NCBI GenBank assembly: GCA_013433145.1
Contig: CM024184.1
Location: 1,798,137-1,862,136 of the forward strand
DNA length: 64,000 bases
Reading direction: 5' to 3'
Source of the DNA: Ascaris suum
Lineage: Eukaryota; Nematoda; Chromadorea; Rhabditida; Ascarididae
Made by a program: the position numbers and the translations under genes. The notes beneath the pieces are model-generated. The model was not told the origin of the DNA. It searched no databases and worked only from the letters and a program-made list of their open reading frames with translations. Below, piece by piece: positions 1 to 13,440 of this stretch. Each line of letters opens with the position of its first letter. Position 1 is the stretch's first letter.

Positions 1-373
1 AAAAATTCAAGTTTACCATAGATCTACGGTTTATTCGCTAATAGTGGATGGCCTAACGAGCGATAAATCGCTATGAAATAAAGACAGAGGATATAACTAA
101 ATAAATTAACAAATAGAACGAAACAATAGTGAATTATTTTCGTATAAATTGAATTATTATTATACAAGCAATTACTATAAAACTATACAAAAAAATAAAA
201 AATAGGTCATACAGTTACTTAATTTGAGATCCGTTAGGGTTTCTTTAAAATTAATAAGAGCGATATTTTAGAAAATTTTTCGTTATTCGTTTAGTCAAAT
301 TTTTTGTTGATATATTTTATAATATCTGTGAAGAAAATGATTGATACACAAAAAATTTTAATTTCCAATTTAT

Positions 374-531
374 CTAAACAGTCTATATTATTCGTTGATT
401 TTCCATTAAGCATCCGATCACTTATCAATCAATATCTCTATCGAAAATCAATTATGATTTTCGATAGACGTATTGATTGATAAGTGATCGGGTGCTTGCT
501 GGAAAATCAACGAATAATTTAGACTGTTTAG
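374..531. repeat. long inverted repeat (about 75-bp arms, 4-base loop)
   Basis: The sequence folds on itself around position 452.5: TCGAAAATCA at 441-450 pairs with TGATTTTCGA at 455-464 around the loop ATTA. Pairing continues outwards with few mismatches to about 375 and 530, where CTAAACAGTCTA faces TAGACTGTTTAG. It lies just downstream of the exon ending at 593 of the dioxygenase-like gene, so it would be in an intron of that transcript. No clear target-site duplication is seen. Confidence 0.85.
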
Positions 532-592
532 AGCATATATGGAAAATCTACAATAGGAGTTTCCATAATTAATAGTAGAAATTAAAATATAC

Positions 593-1804
593 TTGCTAAC
601 TACTCCAGTTGGCCAATCGATAATAAGTTGATCCTCCTCGAGAGCAATACGTTGAGGTACAACTTCAACGTTAAAATCCCTCATCGTTAGATTACGTGCC
701 ATCATTGCAGATGAAAACGTATATGTTTGCGTATCGGGAGATGTATCTCGTAACCAAACGTATGGAAAATTGCCACATTTACCTGTAATCACTAATATTC
801 AGGTGCAGGTAAGATGTAAGAGAATGTGATATTGTGATGATGAGTGGTAGAAAAGTCATATCTTCTATAGATGTAATAGAAATGAAAGTTGTTCTCGATA
901 AGTTAAGAGTGGCACGTATTATGCTGATCCTGATGTGCTTTTCAGCTTTCTAGGACTACACTATTTTCTTGCTCAAACTCAATGGTGATACGCCATCACT
1001 TTTTATTTGCACCTAATTGAATAATGAATTCAATATAAGGTATCAAAAAAATAAGATTCACCTGCAGTAAACTTATGACGGAAAATCCCTTCGCAAATAG
1101 TGTACGCAAAGGTAATAATAAAAATGGAACCTATATTAACACAGTAAAAAAAAATTACTAAATATGCTATAAGAAGAAAATAAAGACAAGGCGGTATTAA
1201 AAGACTGAAAAAGTTATGAATTTTGTAACGTTCCAGCACACAGGTATATTAGAAAGGTGTGATATTGGAGTGGATAAGCACACCTGAGATTGTTTTTTGA
1301 TAGCAAATTACAGGTGAGGTATTCAATCAATCAATGTTATAACGTTCGCAATTAAGAGAAAATATAAGAGCAGTATATCAACGACTATTGATGCAATATT
1401 ATTCTGTTTTGTATAAAACGTTTAAGACGCCATTATTCTATAAAACGGTTATATGGGGATTCATTGATTGCTAAAAGAGAGAAGGAGGAAATGATTAGTT
1501 CGATGCGGTGTAGAATATTTTTACCACTTTCTTCAAATGGAAAATCCCTCTTCTTCATCTCAAAATTACATTCAACAAGCTTATTTTTCCTTTCAACTTA
1601 ACTTAGTTAAGTTCAATAAATATTACGCTTAATTGATAGTAAGCTTAAATTAAAAATAATAATAACTATGCTTAATAAATGAAATATTAAAGTTGAATAA
1701 GAATGATAATATAAACCATCATTCCATCGAATTTGATTTGCCTTTTTGATATATCGTCGATAAATGAGCTTAATGTTGGCGTCTCTTTGAGAGATGTGCA
1801 ATAT
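593..1804 (-). CDS. gamma-butyrobetaine / trimethyllysine dioxygenase-like gene, partial (two N-terminal-domain exons)
   Basis: Two minus-strand exons are visible: about 1804-1717 (donor gtttat) and 782-593 (acceptor ttacag, donor gtatat). The first ends one base into a codon and the second completes it, giving a continuous frame through RWNDG-KCGNFPYVWLRD. Known family: BBOX1 and TMLHE (Fe(II)/2-oxoglutarate enzymes of carnitine synthesis) start with a domain that has W-x-DG, then a VWLRD motif, then a second WP-x-G motif. Here the exons show RWNDG, FPYVWLRDTSPD and LIIDWPTGVVSKY in that order and at the expected spacing. The catalytic double-stranded beta-helix with its iron-binding His/Asp residues is not in the window and should lie beyond base 1. 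The start codon was not found: the first exon has no ATG in frame, so an upstream exon is likely, and its acceptor (TTGCAAG) is a guess. I cannot decide between the BBOX and TMLH enzymes. Confidence 0.8.
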
Positions 1805-3036
1805 CTTGCAATGGTGAGTGCATATTGGATGTTACCACTGCAATGAGATCGTGTTACTTTTTATAGATGCACTAGGTGACATTGTTCAGGTGGATTGATC
1901 TTACAAACTCCCTTCCATGCCGTTCGGTTATTCTTTCATCGACTGCAACGACTGCAACGGAATAGCTTATCTTCTCAGGTAGATGATGTTCGTGACGGCA
2001 ATCTCGAGTTGTTGTGAATCATTTCTGCGCCATATGTTTCCGCTCCGATAAGATTCTCTACAACATACCTCACCTCTCATCCTCTACCTCCTTTCCACGT
2101 CAAACAGCTGAGGGGCAAATGTCGTGGCAGAAGGGCTGTTTCGCCTACGGAATCCGCTTCCGGTCGGCTAGCCCCGGAATTCTTCGATGTAAATCTACGC
2201 AATGCATGACTCCTCTCAAATTATTCAGAAAAGTCTAGTCATACCTTTACATCATCACCTTCCGCTTAGATAAGCAACCTGCGCATTTTTCTTTGTCTTT
2301 CTCGCCACCTATATCATTTCAAATGAGCGCATCTCTCAGACTGCAATGTGGTATTCTATAATAGCGAAACAACTTTATGCCTATAGCTTGACGAAAACTT
2401 AAATATATAAAAGCAAATACAACAGATATGAGAGATGAAAAATATTTTTTTAAACGACCAACGCAATAATTAGAAGGAAAATCCATGCCGCATTACATCG
2501 AATAAAATCCCCAGGTGTCCTCAAATCAATGAAAGGGAATACTGAAGGGGGAGGGGATTATTGAAGAATTTAATTTTCTCCGAGAAACAACTTTATGGGA
2601 GTTTGAAAACAAATCGTTTTTGAATTTTTATGACCAAATAACGGTGCTAATATAAAAAGTAGAGGGAAAATAATTGCGAGAGATTAATTTCACGCTTTTT
2701 TTTTCTCTAATTTTAGAAGCGGAATTTATTTGAAGATGGCGTAGAGTGGACAGGATCGTTGAAGAGGAGGGGGGGGGGGGGGAGGAGGGAGGTATTCGAG
2801 GCACAACGGTAAGTGCAGAATTTTGCACAAATTCAATAGTAAACTCAAGTAATATGGTTTATTTCAATGATTTTTGCGGAAGTAAAAAGCGAGAACGAAG
2901 TGTGCATTTCATGGAAGCGTTGCAAATGACAACAATGTTGGTATAGAAATGAAATCAAACCTCACGCACCGGTACGACTGTTCGATAATTTACCTTACAA
3001 CTTTTCTAACTCGCATAAGGATGCATCAATTGCACT

Positions 3037-3310
3037 TACCTGTAAGGTAACCTGCACTTACCTGGAATATTTCACCTTACGTTAATTCATATTCTTGGAT
3101 AAAAACGCTCAACGTCTAGTCTCATTTTCTGCCATGCCATCCATATAAAGAAGAATATAAAGTGCTTAAAATATTTACATATGGAGGAGGGTTTATGAAA
3201 AAAGCAAATGAAACGTGAAAGATGACGTGCAAGGTGATGAGTCTATTTAAGGACAGGTAACAGAAAACGTCACATATCATTTGCATAATAAAGCACTTAC
3301 CTGACAGGTA
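3037..3310. promoter_or_regulatory. cluster of CAGGTA / TACCTG sites
   Basis: TACCTG occurs at 3037-3042, 3059-3064 and 3298-3303, CAGGTA at 3254-3259 and 3305-3310, and AACCTG at 3049-3054. CAGGTA is the known core bound by ZEB- and Snail-type zinc-finger repressors. Regulatory use here is inference only. The same bases also resemble a 5' splice site consensus on one strand. Confidence 0.3.
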
Positions 3311-4802
3311 ATTTAAGCATCACAATATGGTGGTACGTTGATGCTAATACGCCCGACGTTGATCAATAAAATCACTAGCACAATGGAATACTTCAAAGAA
3401 TAGAGATAAGTGCAATCAGAGAACGATTACACTTGTCTGCTGACAAACTATCAACCAAACGGAGAGCGTTTGTTATTGTTGTTTGACGCCTTCTTATCAA
3501 CTAGAGAGTTAACGCGAAAGGTAAGACTATTGGATAGGTGTAACGAAACTCTCTCTGTCTCTGTCCTTCCCTCTCTCTTGTCTCTCCCTCTCTTTCTTTT
3601 TTTTTCTCTCTCTCTCTCTCTCAAAAGTTTGTTCTTGCCAATGTCCTTACCTTGTTGACAAATGATAGCATTGTAATGCCGAAATATTTGACAAAAAAAA
3701 AAAGAAAAGAAAAGAAAAAAACTGATTCGTCAATATATCGACAATCACGAAACATTACATTCGAAGAAAATTCAATGCAATATAGACTCAACCTATAATT
3801 TATTCGTTAAATATAATTATATGAGATAATAAATTATTCTATTTTTATTTAAAGAGAGAAAAAGAAAATTTCTTTTGCAAATATTAACATTTTCGAAATA
3901 TTCATTTCTAAGCATTCAAATTTTTATTTCATTTTCAATTTTCTCTTTGATTTAATGGCATCGCCATTAGATAATAAATGGAAATATTATCTCGGAAAGA
4001 ATTGATCTTTTGAGATTAGCTCAATGAATATTTGTGATATTTCTTTTCTTAATTTTCACATTTGAATTCATAATAAAACAAAAATATTTGAATTACTTTG
4101 CCAAATTTCATCCTCAAAAACTGCCCAATTAGTAAATTTTAATAGCAATTCGATGATACTGTTTACTTGAAAAGGTTCCCACTAATAAACTCTGAGGTGA
4201 TTCTCTGAGCGGATAGTACTCTACAGTAATTCTATAGTTGTCGAACAGTTACCTTTTTTTTTTCGCAACGTAGCCACAATATGTGCTTTTAAGTGTTGTA
4301 CAATTACATCATGTATAGAAAAAGAGAGAAAAAGCACCCAGGTAAATATTTGCTATAAGATTAGCCTACTGTGTAAAATTCTCAACCGAATGAATTGTCA
4401 TTTAGTGTCTCCTAGCCAAATGATGAAAGAAATTTGATCTTACAAATTTAATGGTACTTTTAAATGTCAATAATTCATGCAATGCGCGATAAATTGTAAT
4501 AAAATTCGTATAGGAGGCTATCGTATGAGGTGAATTATAGCCCCAAACCTAATTATCTTTGCTTTTATGGCTTGTGATTTGAAGAAACGAAACATTCAAA
4601 CATATGCGCTTATTTGGGCATAAAACCTTTATCCGCAAAAATTTTCAACAAAGCATAAGAAGCGAATATCATTTCTATGTGATGCGCCTTCGCAACGATC
4701 AGTTATCAAAATAACGTTACATCAGGGTAACAAGTTGTATCACCTCAACGATACTGACCAACCATGCGGCTCTTTATTTTCACTTTTAATCTGAACGCAT
4801 TT

Positions 4803-4992
<190 letters not shown>

Positions 4993-6784
4993 CCCATAAA
5001 TATCGAATTTGATATATGGAAACGTAGATCGCAATGGAGGATCATTCAACTTCGTCCTCATTGATGGGGAAAAACTTTTTTTAATAATAAATGAAATTTT
5101 TCGCTTTGAAGGTCCTTTTCTTCGTTCAACCAAAAACCACTAAGAGAGTGAATAAAGAGAAACTGAATGCTAGCCTGTAATTTACGTCTAAATTTGTTTA
5201 TTGCCACCAGGTGGAGCTCTTCCATCTACTGCCTCTTTGTATCATTATTCACTAAACAATTTTTCAGCAGTCATTAAGGAAGCGGAAAAAAACCGTTTCA
5301 ATTAAAAGTAAGTTTTTTAAAAACCTTTATAGGTAAATATAACACCTTTATACGTTCACTTTTCAACAGTATTACTTGTACTTATCGAGTATATATTAAT
5401 GTCGTATCATATGCTATCTTCCGAACGGCTTCCCTCTAATCAATGAGATGAAAGTATGAATCGGCAAATTCAGACAGGTGTAAATACTCATCAACATCGA
5501 TTCATTTCCCCCCCTAATCGGATATGTTCTCGAGCAATCGTCACACTCGGATCTACATAAAATTGTCGCATTAAATGTGTTCACATCACCTCAGCTTATA
5601 AATTTGCCCTTTCATATTCTCTTTTACATATAGTCGTCGTTTATGGCAGTCGAATGATTCGTATGAACGTCAACCATCAATCGATGTCGTTTCTGACCAA
5701 TATTATTAGTGACCATTGTCCATTTGCAGCAACGATAATGGCAAGAGGTGGCGATATGAATATGCAGCAATTTGCCGAAATTTACAAGCAAATAAATAAT
5801 AAATTTGCATCTTTGGATAATCTCTCGATAATCTCTAGTAAAAAAGAGAGTCTGTACGATTGCTGTAATGTGTGACGATCGAAAGTTTTGCTTATTTTCC
5901 AGAATTTCTATTGTGCGATTTATTAGTGAATTCGAATATTCGTATTCCGGATGCCCTTTAATACTTAAATGGTGCGACACGGTGGCTATTCATTGATGCC
6001 CCCCTACCCTCTCCTCCCCTCCCCTCCCTCCCCTCCTATCCCCTCCACAAAGCAGTGTTAATGTTCATTGAATTTGAATTTGAGAATTTAAAATGCTGAG
6101 TACAACGGATTCAGTCGATTAAATTCTCAGTCGTGAGAGTTCAGGAAAAATAGTGCCCCCTCCTTCCTCCCTCTCCCTCTCCTCTCCCTCCACTTTCCTC
6201 GATTAGAGTGAAACCTCACATAGAAGCTCCAATACTATGATGATTGAAAATATTTAACACTTTTCATGTCTATAGTAACAAATTCTAATTGCAATATGGC
6301 CAATCGAGAGACCATTCAAAACGACTCTATGATAATATTTTTGTCCACTCTTTGTGCTCCATGTTTTTTCGATCTTTATGTTGCACTTCTATTGAATATA
6401 TTCGATTGATTTATTGGACAAAAATTGATTTATTGGACAAAATGACGATCAACTTCGAATAAAAGTTGGCAATGATAAGTAAGAGAGGATATAAATATAA
6501 AAATATTTGGAATTTATGGCCAGTATATGAGCATGAATTATTTCTCTCACTCAACTCATTGTTGATCTTGGAAATATTTGAATTCAATGCGCTTTTATCT
6601 TAATCCAACATCAAATAAGGAACTTTTGCTTTAATCCAACACCAAATAAATAAATAAATAAATAAAATAAATAAATAAATAATAAATAATAAATCAATAA
6701 TGCTTCTTATAATATCATATATTAAGTCGCATCGTTTAGCATCATTTTCAAAATGCTTTCTAGAGACAGTAATAGAGCGCCATC

Positions 6785-6860
6785 AAAAATGACAAAATGA
6801 CAAAATGACGAAATGACAAAATGACGAAGATGACAATGACGAAATGATGACAAATGACGA
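6785..6860 (+). repeat. short-unit array rich in AAATGACG / AAATGAC
   Basis: A run of about nine imperfect 7-10 bp units, each containing TGAC and about half of them TGACG. TGACG is the half-site of the cAMP response element recognised by CREB-type bZIP proteins. A regulatory role is not shown. Confidence 0.75.
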
Positions 6861-8620
6861 TCTAAAATGTCGAATTTTAACAAGAATTAAAACTGAATGT
6901 TTAGATTAGTTCTTTCCATTTGTTGATTTGGCTCACGGTAAATTAAGCTGCTAGCTGAGTGAATTTCACAATAATATAGAAACAAATTGATATATACTTG
7001 CCATTAACTGTCATCAACACCTACTCACACAAAACGTTGTTATATATTGGTTACTCGAGATGAGCAAATATTTAGCGGAAGTATTGTTGAATATGCAAAT
7101 TCGGCTGGCAATAACATACTTACCTTCACCTGTTGAACGATTAATCCAATAAAATTTATTACAGATGAATAAATAAGGATAAGAGTTGATGTTGTTGATA
7201 GGTTTCCCAGCAAATTATTTTAAAGGATAGAGTAGATTTATTTCCTCTCCCAGCAGATTTATTTCCTGAATATTTCTGCAAGTTAAGCTTTATAGTCTCA
7301 AAGACTGTACAAAATGGCCTAGGAGGAATTGCAGTGTAACCGGCCCCTCTTCCCCTAGCTATTCTTCCATACTTACGTTTGGACCAGCCAATCAATAGCT
7401 CGTCTATTAAATACAATATTATAACATTTACATTTAGTCAGAGCAGTAATCTACTCACTTGAATTTCTGGCCAATTATCTAGTTACCTATTGCAATTTGC
7501 AATTGGTTTTTCGATTGCAATAATGTTTGCAATATTGTATCAATTGCAATAGTATTGAGTGATGGATTTACTTTCAGTGAAAATTTTTGAGCCGCTTGAT
7601 GGCAAATCGGCGGTCGAATCTAAGAGGTGGGCCATCGGCCAACGGTGGGCGGGTCATACAGCAACGATGCTCCACCCCGCTTCTGAACGATGTACGTCCG
7701 TTTGGCAGCCTATGATTTTTCATCGGCATGCGAGCAAAAGAATTTTTGATTCCGTCTGAGACGCATAGTCGATGGTCTACAGACGTCGTTGTTATCTTCT
7801 AGGTGATATTTGCTCGTCGTGATTGTGCGTTTGATAAATATAGCGAAATTAAATGCTTACGTTTATATGATTCACGTTTAGATTTAGAGTATGCTTTACG
7901 TTGCATTTAGTGTTTTATTCTGAGTGATATTTTAACACAATTTTGTGTTATATTGTCAAAGTTGTGTTATATTATCAAGTACCTATTACCATCACCTTTT
8001 TCTTTACTCAGCTCATTGATGGCCAATCAACGGCTATATTCATCGATGCGTTTGAATGAGGATTCCCTTTTTTTTGTTATAATGAATCTAGATATTATAT
8101 TCTTTATATAAGGAATTATATTTTTCTTAATGAGTTTTCTTTTTTCGTATAAAATTGGATAGAATTTAATTTTTTATATTTTCTTTATGCAAAATTTTTT
8201 TTTTTGCTCATTTATTTATCTATACGTAAATAAAAACATAAAATAATAATTTCATTTAAATATTTAAATATTCAAATTAATTATATATCGATGTTAATTT
8301 TCATATAAAATCTTAATTAAATGTTATTTGCATATTCAATGAGTTATTTTTCATAGTGAAATTAAATACAGTGTGAAAAAAAAAGCGGCGATAATCCAAC
8401 TCATTATATGGCTTACAATCTTAATAAAAAATGATATGATTTTTTTTTGCATAAAATAAATAATACTTTTATGTTTGCATTCATAATCGACATTTTCCAC
8501 ACCCACTAGTGAATTAATTCGAGATGTTTGTTGAGATTCTAAAAAGCACATAGCGCGCAATTTAGCTGCCTTGTCGATTAGCGATTTATTTCAAAAAATA
8601 GAACAAATCTTTGAAGCAAG

Positions 8621-8622
<2 letters not shown>

Positions 8623-8698
<76 letters not shown>
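8623..8698. repeat. (AT)n dinucleotide tract
   Basis: About 75 bp of uninterrupted alternating A and T. Confidence 0.98.
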
Positions 8699-8702
<4 letters not shown>

Positions 8703-8920
8703 TTGTCGTAGAGCATAATTGAACAATTTCTCTAATTAGTTTTTGATTTCACCAATGTCAAATTGGGCCTTCAATGATCTCTCACAATGAAGCGCCAAGA
8801 AAATGACTTTAAAAAATCGCAAACGTGATCTTTGCCAGAGAGGGTGGAGAGGGGGAGGAGACCGAGGATGTTGCTTAGCATTGAAAATGTCGAATTGTCG
8901 ACAAACTCCACAGATGTTCA

Positions 8921-9042
8921 CCGACAAACCGAGCACCGATAACCGACAAACCGAGCACCGATAACCGACAAACCGAGCACCGATAACCGACAAACCGAGC
9001 ACCGATAACCGACAAACCGAGCACCGATAACCGACAAACCGA
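8921..9042 (+). repeat. 22-bp tandem repeat, five full copies plus a partial one
   Basis: Unit starts CCGACAAACCGAGCACC and ends GATAA. Copies begin at 8921, 8943, 8965, 8987 and 9009, with a truncated copy from 9031. The copies appear identical and are GC-rich (about 55%), standing out from their surroundings. A degenerate unit precedes the array near 8897. Confidence 0.95.
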
Positions 9043-12000
9043 CTTTTAAGAACCTTTAGAGAATAATTTATTCGCGTACCGCTTGTTTACATTACCAACT
9101 ATTCGTAATCACTTTCAATGAACATGTGTGATGCATATGGGATAAGCATCAACAACTACGCGAATAGCAGTGAAATACAATTATATCCGTTAGCCATTGT
9201 ATTATATGAAACATATGTTGCGATTATGAATCAGGAACGCATAGAGTCTCAACTTCTAATAGGCGAATAAAGTCTCAAGTTGTCTTAGATTTCAAGTTGT
9301 AATAAAATTTATCCTCGAGATATTCATATTTACTTGTAATCGTATGAGAGAATAGAACGTTAACGATTAATTAATGTAAAAGTCGAAGAGATCTCATATC
9401 ATTCCCTATCAGATATATTAGGCAATTTTCATTTGATCTTTTTTTTCTTATAGTAACAGGAGTGGGGGGGGGGGGTGGTGGTGGTGAGGGTTTATGGATC
9501 AACATATATCTAAGCCTAAATAAAAGACTCTCTCGAAATTGGAGAAAAAATGAGTAAATTTTTCGCTTTAGAAAAATTAAAAACAATGAACGCAATTGTT
9601 ATTGCAATCTCATTTAATCGCCGAATGGGGTTCTTTCAAATCAAACTATTGCAATATTGTCGTTCGATCTTTACAAGTAGATATATCATTACTTTATTGC
9701 AATTAACTATGAGTTTACTATTATGGGCGATATATGCATATTGGGCGGTTTTGATGATCGTTCATATGGGGGAGGAGGGGCGTACGTCTATAGCGTTTCA
9801 TCGTTGTGCGATGTTTGCGATTCGATTCGAATACCATCAACGATCGATCCAGATCGCTTATTTCTCTGGATGCTTCCTTCATTCGCGCTTTCATTCACGT
9901 TCTTCTTTTTTTTGTTTGCTGCTGCCATCTATCTATTCAACGCTATCATATCGGTTGATTACTTTCATAAGCACAAATTTATTCTCATCGAATTCTTTTC
10001 ATATAAAAGTCGCTCTTTTTTTTGCATACGATATTTCTCTTGTATTTCCTTAAATAAATCGAAGCATATATATTCGTATGCATTAAATATAACACATAAA
10101 TGTGTTATAATAATATATTTATTTGTTATGTTTTTTTTAATTTTATTTTTTATTGATATATAGCGAATATGATTATTTTCATCTATTATGAAAATATTTT
10201 CTCTATCTAATTTATCCCTAAAGGTAGTGAATATCGATTTCTACTCATATAGTGATCGCTTAATCTCGATAACGTTTTTTTTTTCTTTTCGAAAATGCAA
10301 CACTTTGGCAATACCTATTTGTAATTGCAAAAGATATAGATATAATATGATATATATAACATAATACTATCATCATCAGAAAAGCACAAAGGATATTATC
10401 GAAAACATTGCAATGAAGGGGGGGGGGGGAATGCCTGCTGTTCACACATGTTATCGCTGTATGCAGCAGTCTTTTACCAGGAAAACGATGCCAATATCGC
10501 TCATTGCTTCATCAGAGAAGCAGCCGTATTGGTTGGTCGTCGTTGATCGTTGTTGATGGTTGCTTATTGGTCACTGTTGATTGTTGACCGTTGGTGACTA
10601 TTGGTTGTTGTTTGTTGGTCATTGTTTCAAGGTAACATTGGTTTTGAAGCGCTTGAGGGATGCAGTATTACCTATCATTTATAACGAAACATTCTCAAAT
10701 TGAAATTGAATTGCTTCGTTGAAATGGCCGGAAACATTATCTGAGAGTTTTGTTATACGTTTCAAGTTGTATATTTCTTCTCTTCTTTTTTTGGTTTCAT
10801 CTCTTTTATTTCGTTTCTTGTAAATTAATCGCTGCCATCGATTAGCCATTGGTCAGCGACTATAGAATGGTCATTTTTCAGGGAGCACTGTCTTGAGACT
10901 TATTTCTGAGTACGATATTTGTCTAAACATTACGCTTGGTATTGAGAACAGTAAATTTTATTTTTATTGAATTGACCCTTGAAGTAGGTTTTCAGCTAAT
11001 TCATTTACGAGTTACTATCAAATCGCACTAAAGGAAGCAGGAAATAAGGTGATAAAGAGGTAATCATAAGAAGTAAAACACCCTTGAACTATACTTGTAA
11101 TTGGTATTATTTTCACCAATCATTTCATTCAGAAGTATCACTTTATTTGAATGGAATATATCGAACGCTTCATCAGCGATTTCCATCTTTGCCTATTTCC
11201 GCTTAATTTCATTAAAAAATACCATATCATTGATCTGATTGTGTTTGTTTATTTCTACTGCCTACTTGCTGTATTATCTCTATACTATATAGTCTGTATA
11301 TTGGCCTGTATGTTGTGAATCGTTTATATATTGTGTTGTCTGTGTGTCGTATAGTACGCATGCTGTATTGTCTGTTTATACGTATGTCCTTCTATCCATT
11401 GTGTTCAAATCCTATCTCGATTTGCACTATGCAACTCAATAACTATAAAGCGGAAGTAATATTATTTAATTTAGCTCCGTATTTTATTTTTGTGTGCTAT
11501 GTTCGGTGTTTTTTTTTTTTTTTTTTGCAATCCGCGAACGATGGAAGAATCTTTGAGAGATGATTGATTTGAGCGCATCGAACATACGCACTCGATAGAT
11601 CATAATAAATTGAAAGGCTATAGATCGTGAGAGGGGAAAAAAAAATGGATCGTTATGCATTGTTAAGGTGATCATTGAACTACTATAGAGTAAAAAAGTA
11701 AGTGGGAAAACGTGTCAGAGGAGTTAGCACAATATATATTTTCTAATCCCATTCATCTAATAAAGAAGTATTGTAATTTCTTAAAAAGTAATAAAATTAG
11801 TCACATTCAAATATTTTCCGTTTGTTATGAAATTTGACGGAAAATCTTAGTCGTTAGTAAAAGAACTCGCCAAACGTTATAGATTATAAATTTCAAACTT
11901 CTAAACAACGACTTCAGTAGTTTTCGAGCTCGAGCTGACGGGGAGACAGACAAACAGATCTACAGATATGGCTGGGGATATGGCTGAAAGGGAGACTAAA

Positions 12001-13204
12001 ATATGCAAAAAAGAACGGGATTTTGCAAGTTACATATAAGGCAAGCATATATCTACATATGACTTCGTCATAATACGTTCAACTAAACGAAATCCACAAA
12101 ATAAAGTCTTAAATCTTATGCATAATTAAATAGTGTATAATTTATATATGCTCATAATATGCTAATTGAATTAATTTACCAACATAAGAAAAAAAAGAAA
12201 AAAATAAAAACAAAAAAAAAGCTATTCGATTTTGAGCCGATTAGGTAGTTTTTTTTATTTACTTTCGAGGAATAAAATAAAAGATGCTAGATAACGTCAA
12301 CGGCTTTGTTTCAAATATTCGCTTCTCATATCATTGAAAATTTGCTCAGCACTATACGCACAGCTGCTTTACGCTTTTATATTTTATTTCAACGAAATGG
12401 CACTATTATTTTCATTGAGTTTTTACTGTTCTTCACTAATGCCACCAAATAAAAAATCGTTTATTTATCTATGATTATTTCGACGCTCTTTGCACTTTTC
12501 TATATTATCGAAATATTCGTATGTTGATGATACCAGTACGATACACGGTCGATTCACATCCATCATGCGAATATGGTGACTTCTGCTATTAAATGCCTCC
12601 CTCTTTCCCTCCCCTCTCCCACCACAATATTTGCAAATATACCATTTGAGGATTTGGAGTGGAAATTAGGAAGCTTGTGGTACCGGAGATGAATCTAAAA
12701 ATTACTAGGGTCTTCTGTTGAATGAAGCGGTTGAGCCATCGAAAAATGCTGCTTCGAACTCCGCTTAACCCTCTCCTCCTCCTCTCTCCTCCCAACCAAT
12801 ATTAAAATGCATATTTATGAGAGCTTTTCTTGCTAACAATAACATCCTTCTAATCAATTAACCTATTAACAAATGCAGTTTTTTTCTTCCATAATTGAAC
12901 GGTGCTGTTTTTCTTTGTTTTTTTTCCACTTCCAAAAAATATTTTTAAACGATACATTTGTTTGTTCGTCAAATTATTGTGTTTTATTGATTGTTGTGTT
13001 AATTTCAAATGATCTATAATTTAATATTCTCTTATTCCCTCTATTATACAATCATATTCATTGTTTTTTTATTCAATAATAATTCGCAATCATCTCATTT
13101 TAATTTCATTTCCAAGAAATGATTTTGACATGAAAACAAACGATTTAAATGATGATATTATTTACTTATGAGAAATATGATGCATTCTTCCACTATTCGA
13201 TTCC

Positions 13205-13440
13205 TTATTCCATTCAAGTTCTATCCTTATTTTATTCAAGTTCTGTTTTTATTCTATTCTCTTTATGTTTTTATGCCGTTTCAATTCTGCTCTTATACTG
13301 TTCTGCCTTTGTTCTTATATTGCTCAAGTCTCATTCTTATACTATTCTAATTCTATTCTTATATTGTCCTAATTCTTTTCTCATACTGTTTTATTTGTAT
13401 TCTTATATTGTCCTAGTTCTACTCTTATTCTACCATATAA
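13205..13440 (+). repeat. degenerate pyrimidine-rich array (about 20-bp period)
   Basis: Repeated variants of TTCTTATACTGTTCT and TTCTTATATTGTCC. The open frames with many Leu, Phe and Tyr codons here follow from the repeat and are not called as genes. Confidence 0.6.

Noticed and set aside
1030..1239. Minus-strand hydrophobic frame between the two dioxygenase exons
   Set aside because: It lies in the intron implied by the exact phase-1 junction 1717/782 and resembles nothing.
5624..5980. Opposed open frames on both strands (118 and 73 codons)
   Set aside because: They mirror each other and neither has a recognised motif or exon partner.
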